From positions 1 through 11,233 of the forward strand of contig JAOXYB010055190.1 of the NCBI GenBank assembly GCA_028565635.1: DNA of 11,233 nt. The letters are read 5' to 3'. This DNA comes from Phoronis ovalis (taxonomy: Eukaryota > Phoronida > Phoronidae). Of the stretch, positions 1-7,502 are shown piece by piece. Below the pieces are notes generated by a model. The model saw only the letters and a list, made by a program, of their open reading frames with translations. It was not told the origin of the DNA and did not search any database. Made by a program: the position numbers and the translations under genes. The stretch's first letter is position 1, and each line of letters opens with the position of its first letter.

Positions 1-713
1 ATGTACAAAATGATTTTTTGCTTTCTTTAAAAGATTTTTTGAAATTTCAACAGAATTGTAACCTATAAATTTTGAAAATTAACAACTTTAAACAAAGCAA
101 AGTTTAAAAAAACGGACAAACTGTTTAATTATAGGATTTGTGTGTAGTTTCTACTATATAGGTGGAGAAGTTTTCCACTTGTATTTTCTGAAAATCAAAA
201 TTCGAAAAACAAATTTTCCCAAAATGAGAATTATTTTCAACCTTTTATCTTTTGGATTTATAAACTTTAAAGTATAACAATTAAAAAAAATACATTATTA
301 TTTTTATGTGGCTATTTCTTCATTTCACTTAACATAAAAATGTAAGAAGAATGTGATATAACAGCGATACTATGTATCTTCGAGTCCTTAAGTATCGAGA
401 ACTTTTTTTTATTTCCGTGTAGCAGATTATAAATTATTACTTATATTCAGACTAGTGAACTCAAATAGCAATGAAATATTTTCATGATTTATGCATAAAA
501 TACTAAAAACAAAACTTACATGAACAGAACAGTGTGATGAGAAAAAATATGTCTCCCTGCTCAGAAACATGTTGCATGCCTAGTAAGTTTATTATATAAT
601 GCAATGATTTTTCTACTTTAATTAGTACTTTATGATCCTAGCTGTTTAGATTACTTCAGTAAATCAGATGAAATAGCAATTCCTTATTTACTGTGACAAC
701 ATTGTTTTTTCAG
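1..713 (+). other. Intron of Nrx-IV upstream of the first visible exon
   Basis: AT-rich sequence ending in a pyrimidine tract and CAG at 711-713. Because exon A begins in phase 1 inside a laminin-G domain, a preceding coding exon must exist. I do not see a convincing one here, so the window probably starts inside the intron. Confidence 0.7.
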
Positions 714-1058
714 AATCGTATACAGTGGAGTTCCGATTTAATGTTGGAAGTGGTACACAGGTGTTGCAGAAATCGGTCTCCTACCCACTCAACAATAATG
801 AATGGCATACAATTCACATGGCAAGAAATCGCAAACAGAGCATGTTGCAAGTTGACAAACAATCTGCAGTGACTTTAGATGAACCACAATCTCAAGGCTT
901 CAGATTGCTGAAATTAAGTAGCAATTTTGTTATTGGTGCTTCTGTGGATTATAGTGATGGTTTTGTTGGATGTATGCGTGGTTTTCAAGTAAATGGCGAA
1001 TTCTTTGACCTTTATGGAAAGATTGAGCGCGGTGAAGTAACTTACGGCGTCAGTTTAG
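714..1058 (+). CDS. Nrx-IV: Nrx-IV exon A: C-terminal half of laminin-G domain 3
   Basis: A TTTTTTCAG acceptor ends at 713. The exon starts with two bases completing a codon from an upstream exon outside the window, so the GTG at 725 is not a start. It ends at 1058 before GTATAACG. It encodes the second half of a laminin-G sandwich, with the family pattern NNNEWHTIHMARN (strand around an invariant Trp) and then DGFVGCMRGFQVNGEFFDL, the usual domain end. Cys86 in GFVGC is expected to pair with Cys116 at the start of the next exon. Both ends are phase 1. Confidence 0.9.
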
Positions 1059-4000
1059 GTATAACGTCTGTTTTCATATTTTCTCTCAAATGTAGCTAGC
1101 AATAATTATCTGTGACACACGTTCAACTTTTCAACGATTTTAATTATTAAAACTTGCCACTACAGCATGTAATCCTTTTGGATATGTCAGTCAGAATTTG
1201 TATTCATGCCTGGTAGGATTTCCTAATTTACGAAGAGAACAATTTAGAAACAAAAGTATTGAATCAAGACTGTTTACCTATGTATAGTAAGAAAGTCCAG
1301 TATGATAAGTTTTCACTTGTTTTTTAGGTTGTATTGGCAAGTGTGAGAGCAGTCCGTGCCTCAATGGAGGAACCTGTCAAGAATACTACTCCCACTACAT
1401 TTGTGACTGTGCTTACACGCCATATAGAGGGTATATCTGTGGCAGAGGTAGGCATTGCTAGCCCTCCATAATTAACATGCCACTTTGTTGTTGTCTTCTA
1501 TATTGTTATTATCTTTTGATATGTGATGTCGAATTCATACAATTAGTGGGACCTAATCAGCTGTGGAGATTGTTATATAAAGTTGCATGTATCTAACAAT
1601 ATACATGAAATACTTTTCTTTTCAACAGAGGTTGGTACCAACTTCCAACATGGACAATATATACGTTATGAATTTGATCAGAGCGGAGGTGACATCGGCA
1701 CCAGTGAAGAATTCATCACTGTGGGTTTTCTGACTAAAGACAAACGTGGAATACTCATGCAGATTACAAATGAAGATAATTCTGAACATCTTTCCCTAGA
1801 GGTCAACAATGAAGGTATGTCTTTTAAAAGTGTTTTTCCTTTTAAATTTTATGGAGTCAGTTTGTGCTCCAATCCTCTCTGATCTGCTCTTGTATGCATA
1901 TGAATATGGTTACCTCGACATATTAGCTAGTGACCAGGTAAATAACCTCGTATAGCATATATACTTTCAGATTTTTACACGACTTGCTCACTCAAAACTA
2001 TTTGTATTTTGAAAAGGGTTTCAATGGAATCTTGAATTGATTTTACTTCTAAAGTAGGTTCATATCCAGATTTAGCTATAGGCAACGATGGGAACTTTTA
2101 ATTTAGGTGTATGATAAAAGGGATGAATTTCCATGTATTATCTGGAATTTTCCCTACCTTAGCTCACAGATTCCCAGACTTAGTAGATTATGTCAGATAA
2201 TTATTAAAAATTCAGTGAGACTCAAAATTATCAAAAGATTAAGCAAAGAAATGCTGTAAACATAATTAACGTAATTATCTGTTACAGTATGCTTGCATAA
2301 AGTTCTAGGGATATGTACTGATTATTCCGCGATCATAGTAGTTAAGCATGCCAATTTCTTGTTAAAGTTAGGGTCACCCAATGCATTGCCAGGATTTGTT
2401 ATATCTACCAAAAGGGAGAATTTCTGGTGCTTGTAGTGTTGGCGTTTCCTCTTTCATTTACAATATCAACATTAAATACTGTTTTATAGCATCTAATTCT
2501 GACACAGCTGCAGTATTATATTATCTCCGATCACATCCTGATACTTGACAATATGGTTGACTTGAATAAATGGATACTTGGTTGAATGTTGTCTGTAGGG
2601 AGTTCACATTTAAGTACAAAATAGTTGATAGGCACTTACATGCACAGTACTCGGGAGTTATTCAGGACATTTATTATTAGAACTACAAAAACACTTTCAA
2701 CCTGCTTTTGTTTTTATAATTATATGAATGTGGTAAATAAAGACAAAATGCAATGTAGGATGAGACAACGTAGCTGATGCTCGTTTAATGATATTAGAAT
2801 AGTGGAAATATTAATGTAAGAAGCATTTAATTTCTGACAATAGCCTTAGCTATGGTATTCGATATATCTGTATTGACTTATGATTCAACAGAACTAGTAA
2901 TAATCAATTATAACACTGTCTTTAATCTAAAGTTTATTAGTCTTAATTACCTTGCTTTTAGGTGGACTGCTTTGGGCAATGAAAGTGAGTGATGATCAGC
3001 GTAATCAATTTGCAACCAACATTCAAGGTGTTGAACTAGCCAATGGACAGCAACATACTGCTACAGTACGGCGAGAAAACAATGGAATGGATGTGACAAT
3101 ATGGGTATGTAGTACACCTGGCCATTAATTGACGTGTTGTTCATTGTATTTTCTTATTTTTTAGTTTCTGATTTTGCATATTGTATAATAAGGACGGAAT
3201 TAAAAATTAAGTGTAACTAATTTTTGAATTGTATTTGTATTTATGTAATACATAACTTCATAAACTACAAGGCAAAACATAACTTACAGTGTGTCAAATT
3301 CCACATTGGTGAAATTGTGTTTGTAACATTTGCTTAGATGAGTGATGATATAGAAGTCTAAGAAAGTCAGACTGGGGAATAGTGATCTAACAGAAATTCG
3401 GAGTTTTTTTATGTTTAAAAATCTTAGTTTGACCAGTATGGTCTAATGCAGCACTGACCAACAGTCAGATAAAGTTTGCACTAGGCTCAGGCTAGACACG
3501 AAGGTAAAAACAGGGCTTGTTATTACTTCCAGGTCGATGACTATCCACCATCAAAGAAAACCTTCCCCTTGGGTGAGGGTGGCGACACACGATTGAATAA
3601 CCCAAAATATATTTACCTGGGTAGAAATGGTAAGTCAAACTTTGTTTTTGTCTTTTTCAGTATTCGGTTATCTATTGGATGTTTGACGGTTTATGAAATA
3701 GAAAAAAAAATTCATACCTATAAGAATACTGATTTCAAAAAATGAAAAAGGGAAATGTTGTAGGAAAAGCAATATTTAACTTAAAAAGGTATGAGAATGA
3801 GTACTGAGTTTGTGAAATCTCTTATCTATAGATAAGTAATGACATATTGTTTGCCTTTCAGCTACAATTGCTTCAGATAAAAGCTTTAGAGGGTGTATTT
3901 TCCGAGCACAATTCAACAACATTTATCCACTGAAACTAGCTTTCCAGGATCCCAAGCCTCCATCTATCTTTTATGGAGGGGTTAGTGATAATCCCTGTAA

Positions 4001-5386
4001 GTAGCATTTTATTTTTTTTCCTCTGTGGATAAATAAGTCCAGTGAGTTTTTCATCACTTACTGAACAATAAATTTGAACTAATCTTTAGAGCTTTCACCC
4101 CAACAAGATTTTTAGTTCAATAAGTGGCTGAAGTGTGGATTGTTTTATATGAGGCTGAACAGGTTAATAATTTATAAACATTTGTTCTGAGAAAAATAAT
4201 GATATCTTAAAGATTAAAACCAAAAACTCAACTAAGCACTTCTGCAAAGGGGAAAACAAGACTGTGATCTAATGTGCATTTGGGTTTTAAACAAAAATCC
4301 TAGAACACAGTTTTCAGCATTTTAATGACTTTTATGTATGGTTTTTGTATATCTTCATTTAATTCCACCAGATACTGATCTTTTCCTTGTAAAGTCTGTT
4401 TGTAAGGCTGTTCCATTTAAAACTAATGCACAAAATCTTACGATTTATGTGTTATAGATATTTTGGCTTTCTCAGAGCACACTGTACATTAATCTGTTAC
4501 TTCATAATATTGCTACTATGAAATACAATCCCATGTTATAGTGATATGTGGTACTATGCCCTTTATTTTGCTATGTATGATGTAACACGTAGCGATATTG
4601 TAGGATTGCATCTCGTTGCAAACAGAACCAAGTATAGGTTATTCAAATTATTGTTTTGTTCAGATATTAGTGCTTATTCTTTGGCTATGACTTCCAGTGC
4701 GTGAGGACATGTGCGGATATGAAGAAATCCTGTATCCACCTGAGGAAATAGAAATTCGTCCCACAAAAGTACCACCGGTTACCCAAGACCCTAGTCAAGG
4801 AAGTGCCACTGGCGATGAAACTCCTGGTGCCTTATCAGCTGCTACTGGTGTGGTGCTTGGAAGTAAGTTGTATGCATACATAATTAATAAAAATGTATGC
4901 TTAATTGAGCTGTGGTGATGAGGTAACAACTTACGGGAGAAGCAAAACTTTTGTTCGTAAGTTCATTGTGTAATCTTCTTGAAATATGGTACTGGCCAAA
5001 ATGTCAAAAGATGTTGTTAAAATATGTGAGAAATTCTTCAAAAAATAGTCATCCTTGCATTAAGCTATTGGTTCTTGACCAGTATCAGTTTCAGTCACTG
5101 CATACATTGTGTCTTTCCAGCTAAATTGTAATTGTTTTGTCCAAGCTTTTCACTGTATATCTGATGAAGTATTTTTGTTAGAATAATATTTTCTTATATT
5201 AAGCAACTTTTGTGCGTTTCAGTTGTGATTGCAATCGTTGTACTGGTAATGATTATCCTTGCGGTGCTAATATGGCGGTATCTTGCTGGACGTAGAGGTG
5301 CCTACAAAACAACAGAATATGGAGCTAATTCAAGTTCTCCCAACACAGGTACTGGACAACAGAAAAAGAGGGAATGGTACATATAA
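714..5386 (+). CDS. Nrx-IV: Neurexin-IV / contactin-associated protein (Caspr, CNTNAP) family receptor, C-terminal part, 8 exons
   Basis: Joining eight GT-AG exons (714-1058, 1328-1447, 1629-1814, 2962-3104, 3533-3629, 3862-3996, 4698-4862, 5223-5386) gives 450 residues ending in TAA; every junction keeps frame. Numbering from the first whole codon: end of laminin-G 3 about 1-107 (GFVGC block, Cys86), EGF-like 116-155 (six Cys from 120 to 152), laminin-G 4 about 156-340 (FRGC, Cys308), Pro/Thr/Glu-rich stalk 342-393, transmembrane helix about 397-414, cytoplasmic tail 415-450. The tail has a juxtamembrane RRGAYKTTEYG band 4.1/FERM-type motif and ends EWYI, a class II PDZ ligand like the EWLI end of known members. 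In known members this receptor sits in septate or paranodal junctions, binds contactin outside and protein 4.1/coracle inside. Full-length members are about 1,300 residues, so discoidin, laminin-G 1-2, the first EGF and fibrinogen-like parts should lie upstream of the window. Classical neurexin is less likely given the tail. Confidence 0.93.
1328..1447 (+). CDS. Nrx-IV: Nrx-IV exon B: EGF-like domain
   Basis: The acceptor TTTTTTAG ends at 1327 and the donor GTAGGC starts at 1448. This 120-base, phase 1-1 exon encodes one compact EGF-like module. Its six cysteines are residues 120, 125, 131, 140, 142 and 152, with the typical SSPCLNGGTC and ICDC blocks. Cys116 just before it belongs to the closing disulfide of laminin-G 3. 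I see no calcium-binding EGF signature. One exon per EGF module is usual in this family. The exon is too short to stand out as an open frame; it is supported by frame continuity with both neighbours and by the cysteine spacing. Confidence 0.9.
1629..1814 (+). CDS. Nrx-IV: Nrx-IV exon C: start of laminin-G domain 4
   Basis: The acceptor TTTTCAACAG ends at 1628 and the donor GTATGT starts at 1815. The exon codes for residues 156-216, opening with GTNFQHGQYIRYEF and continuing through FITVGFLTKDKRGILMQIT. This is the first half of a laminin-G fold: the aromatic 'F-x-T-x-x-x-G-x-L' strand, then the hydrophobic strand before the loop. The equivalent stretch in Caspr proteins follows the second EGF module directly, as here. 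Phase 1-1. Confidence 0.88.
1815..2961 (+). other. Intron C-D of Nrx-IV (1,147 bases)
   Basis: The longest visible intron of this gene, GTATGT to TTTTAG. I saw no coding exon, repeat or RNA gene in it on either strand. The flanking exons join in frame (phase 1) within one laminin-G domain, so no exon is missing. Confidence 0.8.
2962..3104 (+). CDS. Nrx-IV: Nrx-IV exon D: middle of laminin-G domain 4
   Basis: The acceptor CTTGCTTTTAG ends at 2961 and the donor GTATGT starts at 3105. It encodes residues 218-264, including GVELANGQQHTATVRREN, which matches the laminin-G 'L-x-D-G-x-W/H-H-x-v-x-v-x-R' strand with His in place of the common Trp. It ends on VTIW at phase 0. There is no long open frame around it; support comes from in-frame joining to exons C and E and from good splice sites. 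Confidence 0.87.
3105..3532 (+). other. Intron D-E of Nrx-IV
   Basis: A 428-base phase 0 intron, GTATGT to CCAG. Nothing recognisable inside. Confidence 0.8.
3533..3629 (+). CDS. Nrx-IV: Nrx-IV exon E: laminin-G domain 4, later strands
   Basis: The acceptor TTACTTCCAG ends at 3532 and the donor GTAAGT starts at 3630. It is a 97-base exon, phase 0 to 1, coding residues 265-296. It starts VDDYPPSKKTFPLGEGG and ends NPKYIYLGRN, the typical 'L-x-x-x-x-x-Y-I/L-G-G/R' strand of laminin-G domains. With exon F it creates an Asn-Ala-Thr N-glycosylation sequon at residues 296-298. Confidence 0.87.
3821..3836. repeat. 16-base perfect palindrome with two inverted GATA sites
   Basis: CTTATCTATAGATAAG equals its own reverse complement. 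It contains AGATAAG on both strands, the GATA-factor core, and lies 25 bases before the intron E-F acceptor. The palindrome is directly visible; a regulatory role is inferred. Confidence 0.55.
3862..3996 (+). CDS. Nrx-IV: Nrx-IV exon F: end of laminin-G domain 4
   Basis: The acceptor TTTGCCTTTCAG ends at 3861 and the donor GTAAGT starts at 3997. It encodes residues 298-341, including KSFRGCIFRAQFNNIYPLKL. This is the laminin-G closing block: a FRGC cysteine followed by 'F-N-x-x-x-P-L-K', very like the Caspr sequence at the same place. Cys308 should pair with Cys347 in exon G. Phase 1-1. A 16-base GATA palindrome lies just before its acceptor. Confidence 0.89.
3997..4697 (+). other. Intron F-G of Nrx-IV
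   Basis: A 701-base phase 1 intron, GTAAGT to TTCCAG, without a visible exon or repeat. Confidence 0.8.
4698..4862 (+). CDS. Nrx-IV: Nrx-IV exon G: membrane-proximal stalk
   Basis: The acceptor GACTTCCAG ends at 4697 and the donor GTAAGT starts at 4863. It encodes residues 343-396: an acidic start with Cys347 (partner of Cys308), a Pro/Thr/Glu-rich, probably unfolded stretch (YPPEEIEIRPTKVPP), and a small-residue run (ALSAATGVVLG) leading into the membrane helix. The exon is 165 bases and phase 1-1, so it could be skipped without a frameshift. Reading through its donor meets a stop after 17 extra codons, at 4916-4918. Confidence 0.87.
4863..5222 (+). other. Intron G-H of Nrx-IV
   Basis: A 360-base phase 1 intron, GTAAGT to TTTCAG. 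Nothing recognisable inside. Confidence 0.8.
5223..5386 (+). CDS. Nrx-IV: Nrx-IV last exon: transmembrane helix and cytoplasmic tail
   Basis: The acceptor TGCGTTTCAG ends at 5222; the stop TAA is 5384-5386. The helix runs about residues 397-414 (IVIAIVVLVMIILAVLIW) and is followed by the stop-transfer run RYLAGRR. The tail is only about 36 residues: the juxtamembrane GAYKTTE corresponds to the protein 4.1-binding motif of Caspr and glycophorin C, then comes a Ser/Asn/Gly-rich linker, then KKREWYI at the end. W-Y-I fits a class II PDZ ligand (hydrophobic at 0 and -2). Confidence 0.92.
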
Positions 5387-6124
5387 AAGTTTTAATTTTT
5401 TTAGACATAGAGTTTGTTTACACAATTAATTAATTTTGATGCATTTTTGAGTGCAAAGAATGTTTCAGAATTGTTGGAATTTTTTCTGTAGTTCATGTAT
5501 ATTCAATTCCTTTACCAATCCTTTCTCACACTTACATACATGAATCATCTGATAGGTGACTTTGGATTTGTTTTTAAATCACCCAATCTGGTTGCTCTAT
5601 AAATTGTTTTGTAATACGAGAAGAATTATATATTATGCATGAATCGTACCATATCACAAAGATTAGAATGCCAATATAATTTTCTTTTTGAGGTTTCCTA
5701 TCTGTAACTTGCATTATTGCATTCATTGTCAGTTATTTTTAGCAGCTACCAGTTATCAAATACTTGATCATAATGGTGTAATTCTTATAGAAAAAATGTC
5801 ATACCACATATTCATTAAAATAAACATACATATTTTTACATTAACTGTTATATATGTAATAAATTTTGTACATTCTAACTTAGTTCCATATTTTGTGTGA
5901 CCAAATTGTTTTTTATTATTTTTATCGAAGGGTCCATTTGTCTCCGGAATTTTTTTTCTGTATAAAATTTTAAATGATATTTTCTGGGATTGTACCATGT
6001 TTTTGTAATTAGCTATTTTGAGGCATTCAAAAAGGCAAATTCTTGGTGTTATCATTAATTTAGGTCCAAACATAACTTGCATGCGGTTTCAGTCTGCCCT
6101 CAAAGTATGATAATATGGTATTTA

Positions 6125-6132
6125 TGTAAATA
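6125..6132 (+). promoter_or_regulatory. Pumilio-type element in the 3' UTR
   Basis: TGTAAATA matches the UGUANAUA consensus bound by PUF proteins in animal 3' UTRs. In AT-rich sequence a chance match is quite possible. Confidence 0.3.
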
Positions 6133-6284
6133 TATTGTATGTATAATTGTATTTTGAGTTTTAACTAGCCGAGAAGTCATTTTATTAGAATTTGTGTATA
6201 AAAAGTGATTGTATGTTTATTATACATTCCGTTAATTATTAATTTCCTTAATCCGATATTATTCAGACAGAAAATAGCATTTAA

Positions 6285-6290
6285 AATAAA
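6285..6290 (+). promoter_or_regulatory. Candidate poly(A) signal AATAAA with GU/U-rich downstream element
   Basis: AATAAA is followed at once by a TGTTGTTAGTG run and a T tract (6291-6311), the expected arrangement of a cleavage signal and downstream element. It is one of several candidates for the Nrx-IV transcript end. Confidence 0.45.
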
Positions 6291-6491
6291 TGTTGTTAGT
6301 GTTTTTTTTTGTACTTGTACACATTAATTTTGAGAGCTGTTTTTCTGGATTTTAAAAGTGGACATTGTGTTATTAGAAGTTGTAGTATTTTAAGGTGATT
6401 TGTACAGATTTATATGTATCTCCTTGAAGCAGAAAGCACAACTTGTTCACGTACCTAGGGCTGCACACTATTATTTTATTTGCATAATGAC

Positions 6492-6501
6492 AATAAATAA
6501 A
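6492..6501 (+). promoter_or_regulatory. Overlapping double poly(A) signal
   Basis: AATAAATAAA holds two overlapping AATAAA hexamers at 6492 and 6496. It is a good candidate for a distal Nrx-IV poly(A) site. Confidence 0.4.
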
Positions 6502-6699
6502 GCTTGTAGTCTTAGCTTAAATGTCTTGGTAAAAATAACCATATGGATGATTTGCGTATGTGCTTTCCTTTACCATAGCTTCATTTGAGCAATTTTGATG
6601 TTTATCTGTAAACATGAATCAGATGGTTTTTCCACCAAATGGAGCTTTATGCTATGTGTGCTTTCAGAGACTGTAAACTGCTTCAAATCAATATAAGTG

Positions 6700-6705
6700 A
6701 ATAAA
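6700..6705 (+). promoter_or_regulatory. Most distal candidate poly(A) signal
   Basis: AATAAA is followed by a TGTCATTGAGTTTTCTTTT stretch that could serve as the downstream U-rich element. After this the composition changes and the CTCF-like cores begin. Confidence 0.4.
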
Positions 6706-6779
6706 ACTAGTGTCATTGAGTTTTCTTTTCAAATCCTGAGCTGCTGAAGATTTTTGTTACTTCATTCCTGCAATTGCGA

Positions 6780-6842
6780 CCGCTAGGTGTCCCATTTGGT
6801 TTTGTCACATCCATGTCAGTTCCATTGCAACCACCAGGTGGC
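6780..6842 (+). promoter_or_regulatory. Pair of CTCF-like core motifs between the two genes
   Basis: CCACCAGGTGGC at 6831-6842 fits the CTCF core consensus CCASYAGRKGGC at every position. A weaker relative, CCGCTAGGTGTC (two mismatches), lies at 6780-6791 in the same orientation. They sit between the Nrx-IV 3' end and the promoter of the next gene, where an insulator would make sense. The stronger site also contains CAGGTG, a Snail/ZEB/E-protein E-box, which is the main alternative reading. Confidence 0.35.
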
Positions 6843-7074
6843 TTATTCAAGGACAGTTCTACATAGAATAAATCTGACGTTACTAAACTTGACAATGCGT
6901 GTAAAGGGGTATAAAATTAAATATCTTCGATACATTTGTGATATTACAAAAGATAAACGATTATATGCTGACAAATCGATTTATTGTAATCTGATTTTAG
7001 TAGCAGCATAATGTCCGTAAAGAAAAAAGTAAGGTAAAAAATGTAGCAAGAATAAGTCGAAAGTCTAGTCTTTG

Positions 7075-7084
7075 GTCACGTGAT
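7075..7084 (+). promoter_or_regulatory. CACGTG E-box upstream of the ACE-like gene
   Basis: GTCACGTGAT contains the palindrome TCACGTGA (7076-7083), a USF/MITF/TFE-type E-box. It lies about 90 bases before the TATA box, a plausible proximal-promoter position. Confidence 0.4.
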
Positions 7085-7158
7085 TTCTCGTATCTGAGTT
7101 TATTAGCCACAGGGTTGCAATGTAAATAAAACCTGAATTACAATTAAGTGGTTCTTTT

Positions 7159-7178
7159 GGGGCGGTGCTTCTATAAAG
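7159..7178 (+). promoter_or_regulatory. Putative core promoter (GC box and TATA box) of the ACE-like gene
   Basis: GGGGCGG at 7159-7165 is followed by TATAAAG at 7172-7178. About 30 bases on, near 7200, transcription would start, leaving a 5' UTR of about 80 bases before the ATG at 7284. A single exon with UTR and signal peptide fits. The alternative is that AAAG at 7228-7231, after a T tract, is a splice acceptor and the true promoter lies further upstream. Confidence 0.45.
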
Positions 7179-7283
7179 ACTGCACATCAAAAGAGGCATA
7201 CTCCATCTATAGCTTGTTTGTTTTTTTAAAGACGATTGAAGGTCTTCGAAATACTTTTTAGAAAGTGTATATCTATTATCATC

Positions 7284-7502
7284 ATGATAATTTCTTCAAC
7301 GTTTTTCCTCAATTTAACATTTGTTATCTGTAGTCTAATTTTAAACGCGAAAAATAGTTTTGAGCAGAAAATCACGGATGAGAATTTGGCACAACAATGG
7401 TTGAACGATTATAACAGAGAAGCTGAACTTGTTTATTACGAGAGCGTTTTAGCATCATGGATCTATAATACAAACTTGACAGATTACAATAGTCAGAAAC
7501 AG
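7284..7502 (+). CDS. ACE: Angiotensin-converting-enzyme-like peptidase (family M2), first coding exon
   Basis: The ATG at 7284 (A at -3) is the first in frame after the stop TAA at 7227-7229. The exon codes 73 residues and ends with CAG before the donor GTAAGT (7503), phase 0. Residues 1 to about 22 are a hydrophobic signal peptide. Residues 31-69 match the N-terminal helix of ACE/ACE2/Ance: LAQQWLNDYNREAE, then LASWIYNTNLT, where the 'ASW-x-YNTN-hT' block with its N-glycosylation site (Asn64) is the family hallmark. Known members are secreted or membrane-bound zinc peptidyl-dipeptidases. The HEXXH zinc motif and the rest of the enzyme are not in this window, so activity, membrane anchor and number of catalytic domains cannot be judged. 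If no further exons follow beyond 11233, this is an orphan exon. Confidence 0.85.

Larger units (their letters stand above)
5387..6730 (+). other. Probable 3' untranslated region of Nrx-IV (end uncertain)
   Basis: AU-rich sequence after the stop codon. Short open frames on both strands here have no recognisable protein features and are read as chance. Candidate poly(A) signals AATAAA occur at 5819, 5858, 6285, 6492, 6496 and 6700, so the true end could be anywhere from about 5880 to about 6730. There is a Pumilio-type TGTAAATA at 6125-6132. The outer limit given is simply just past the last good signal. Confidence 0.5.

Noticed and set aside
565-582. Possible micro-exon between CTCAG and the donor-like GTAAGT at 583
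   Set aside because: It would be only 18 bases, encodes nothing resembling the laminin-G domain, and has a poor pyrimidine tract before it.
725-1099. Stand-alone open frame starting at GTG 725
   Set aside because: It is the interior of an exon: a clear acceptor at 711-713, a laminin-G domain already in progress, and in-frame continuation after splicing at 1058.
5688-6588. Short open frames on both strands in the 3' UTR
   Set aside because: Low-complexity, AT-driven peptides rich in Ile, Phe, Tyr and Lys, with no domain or splice support.
6713-7011. Overlapping open frames at 6713-6895 (-) and 6787-7011 (+)
   Set aside because: No recognisable motif, and the two conflict with each other. 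The region is better explained as intergenic and promoter DNA.
7236-7283. Earlier start for the ACE-like protein at TTG 7236
   Set aside because: TTG is not a usual start in animals. The first in-frame ATG, at 7284, gives a clean signal peptide, and a stop lies just upstream at 7227.
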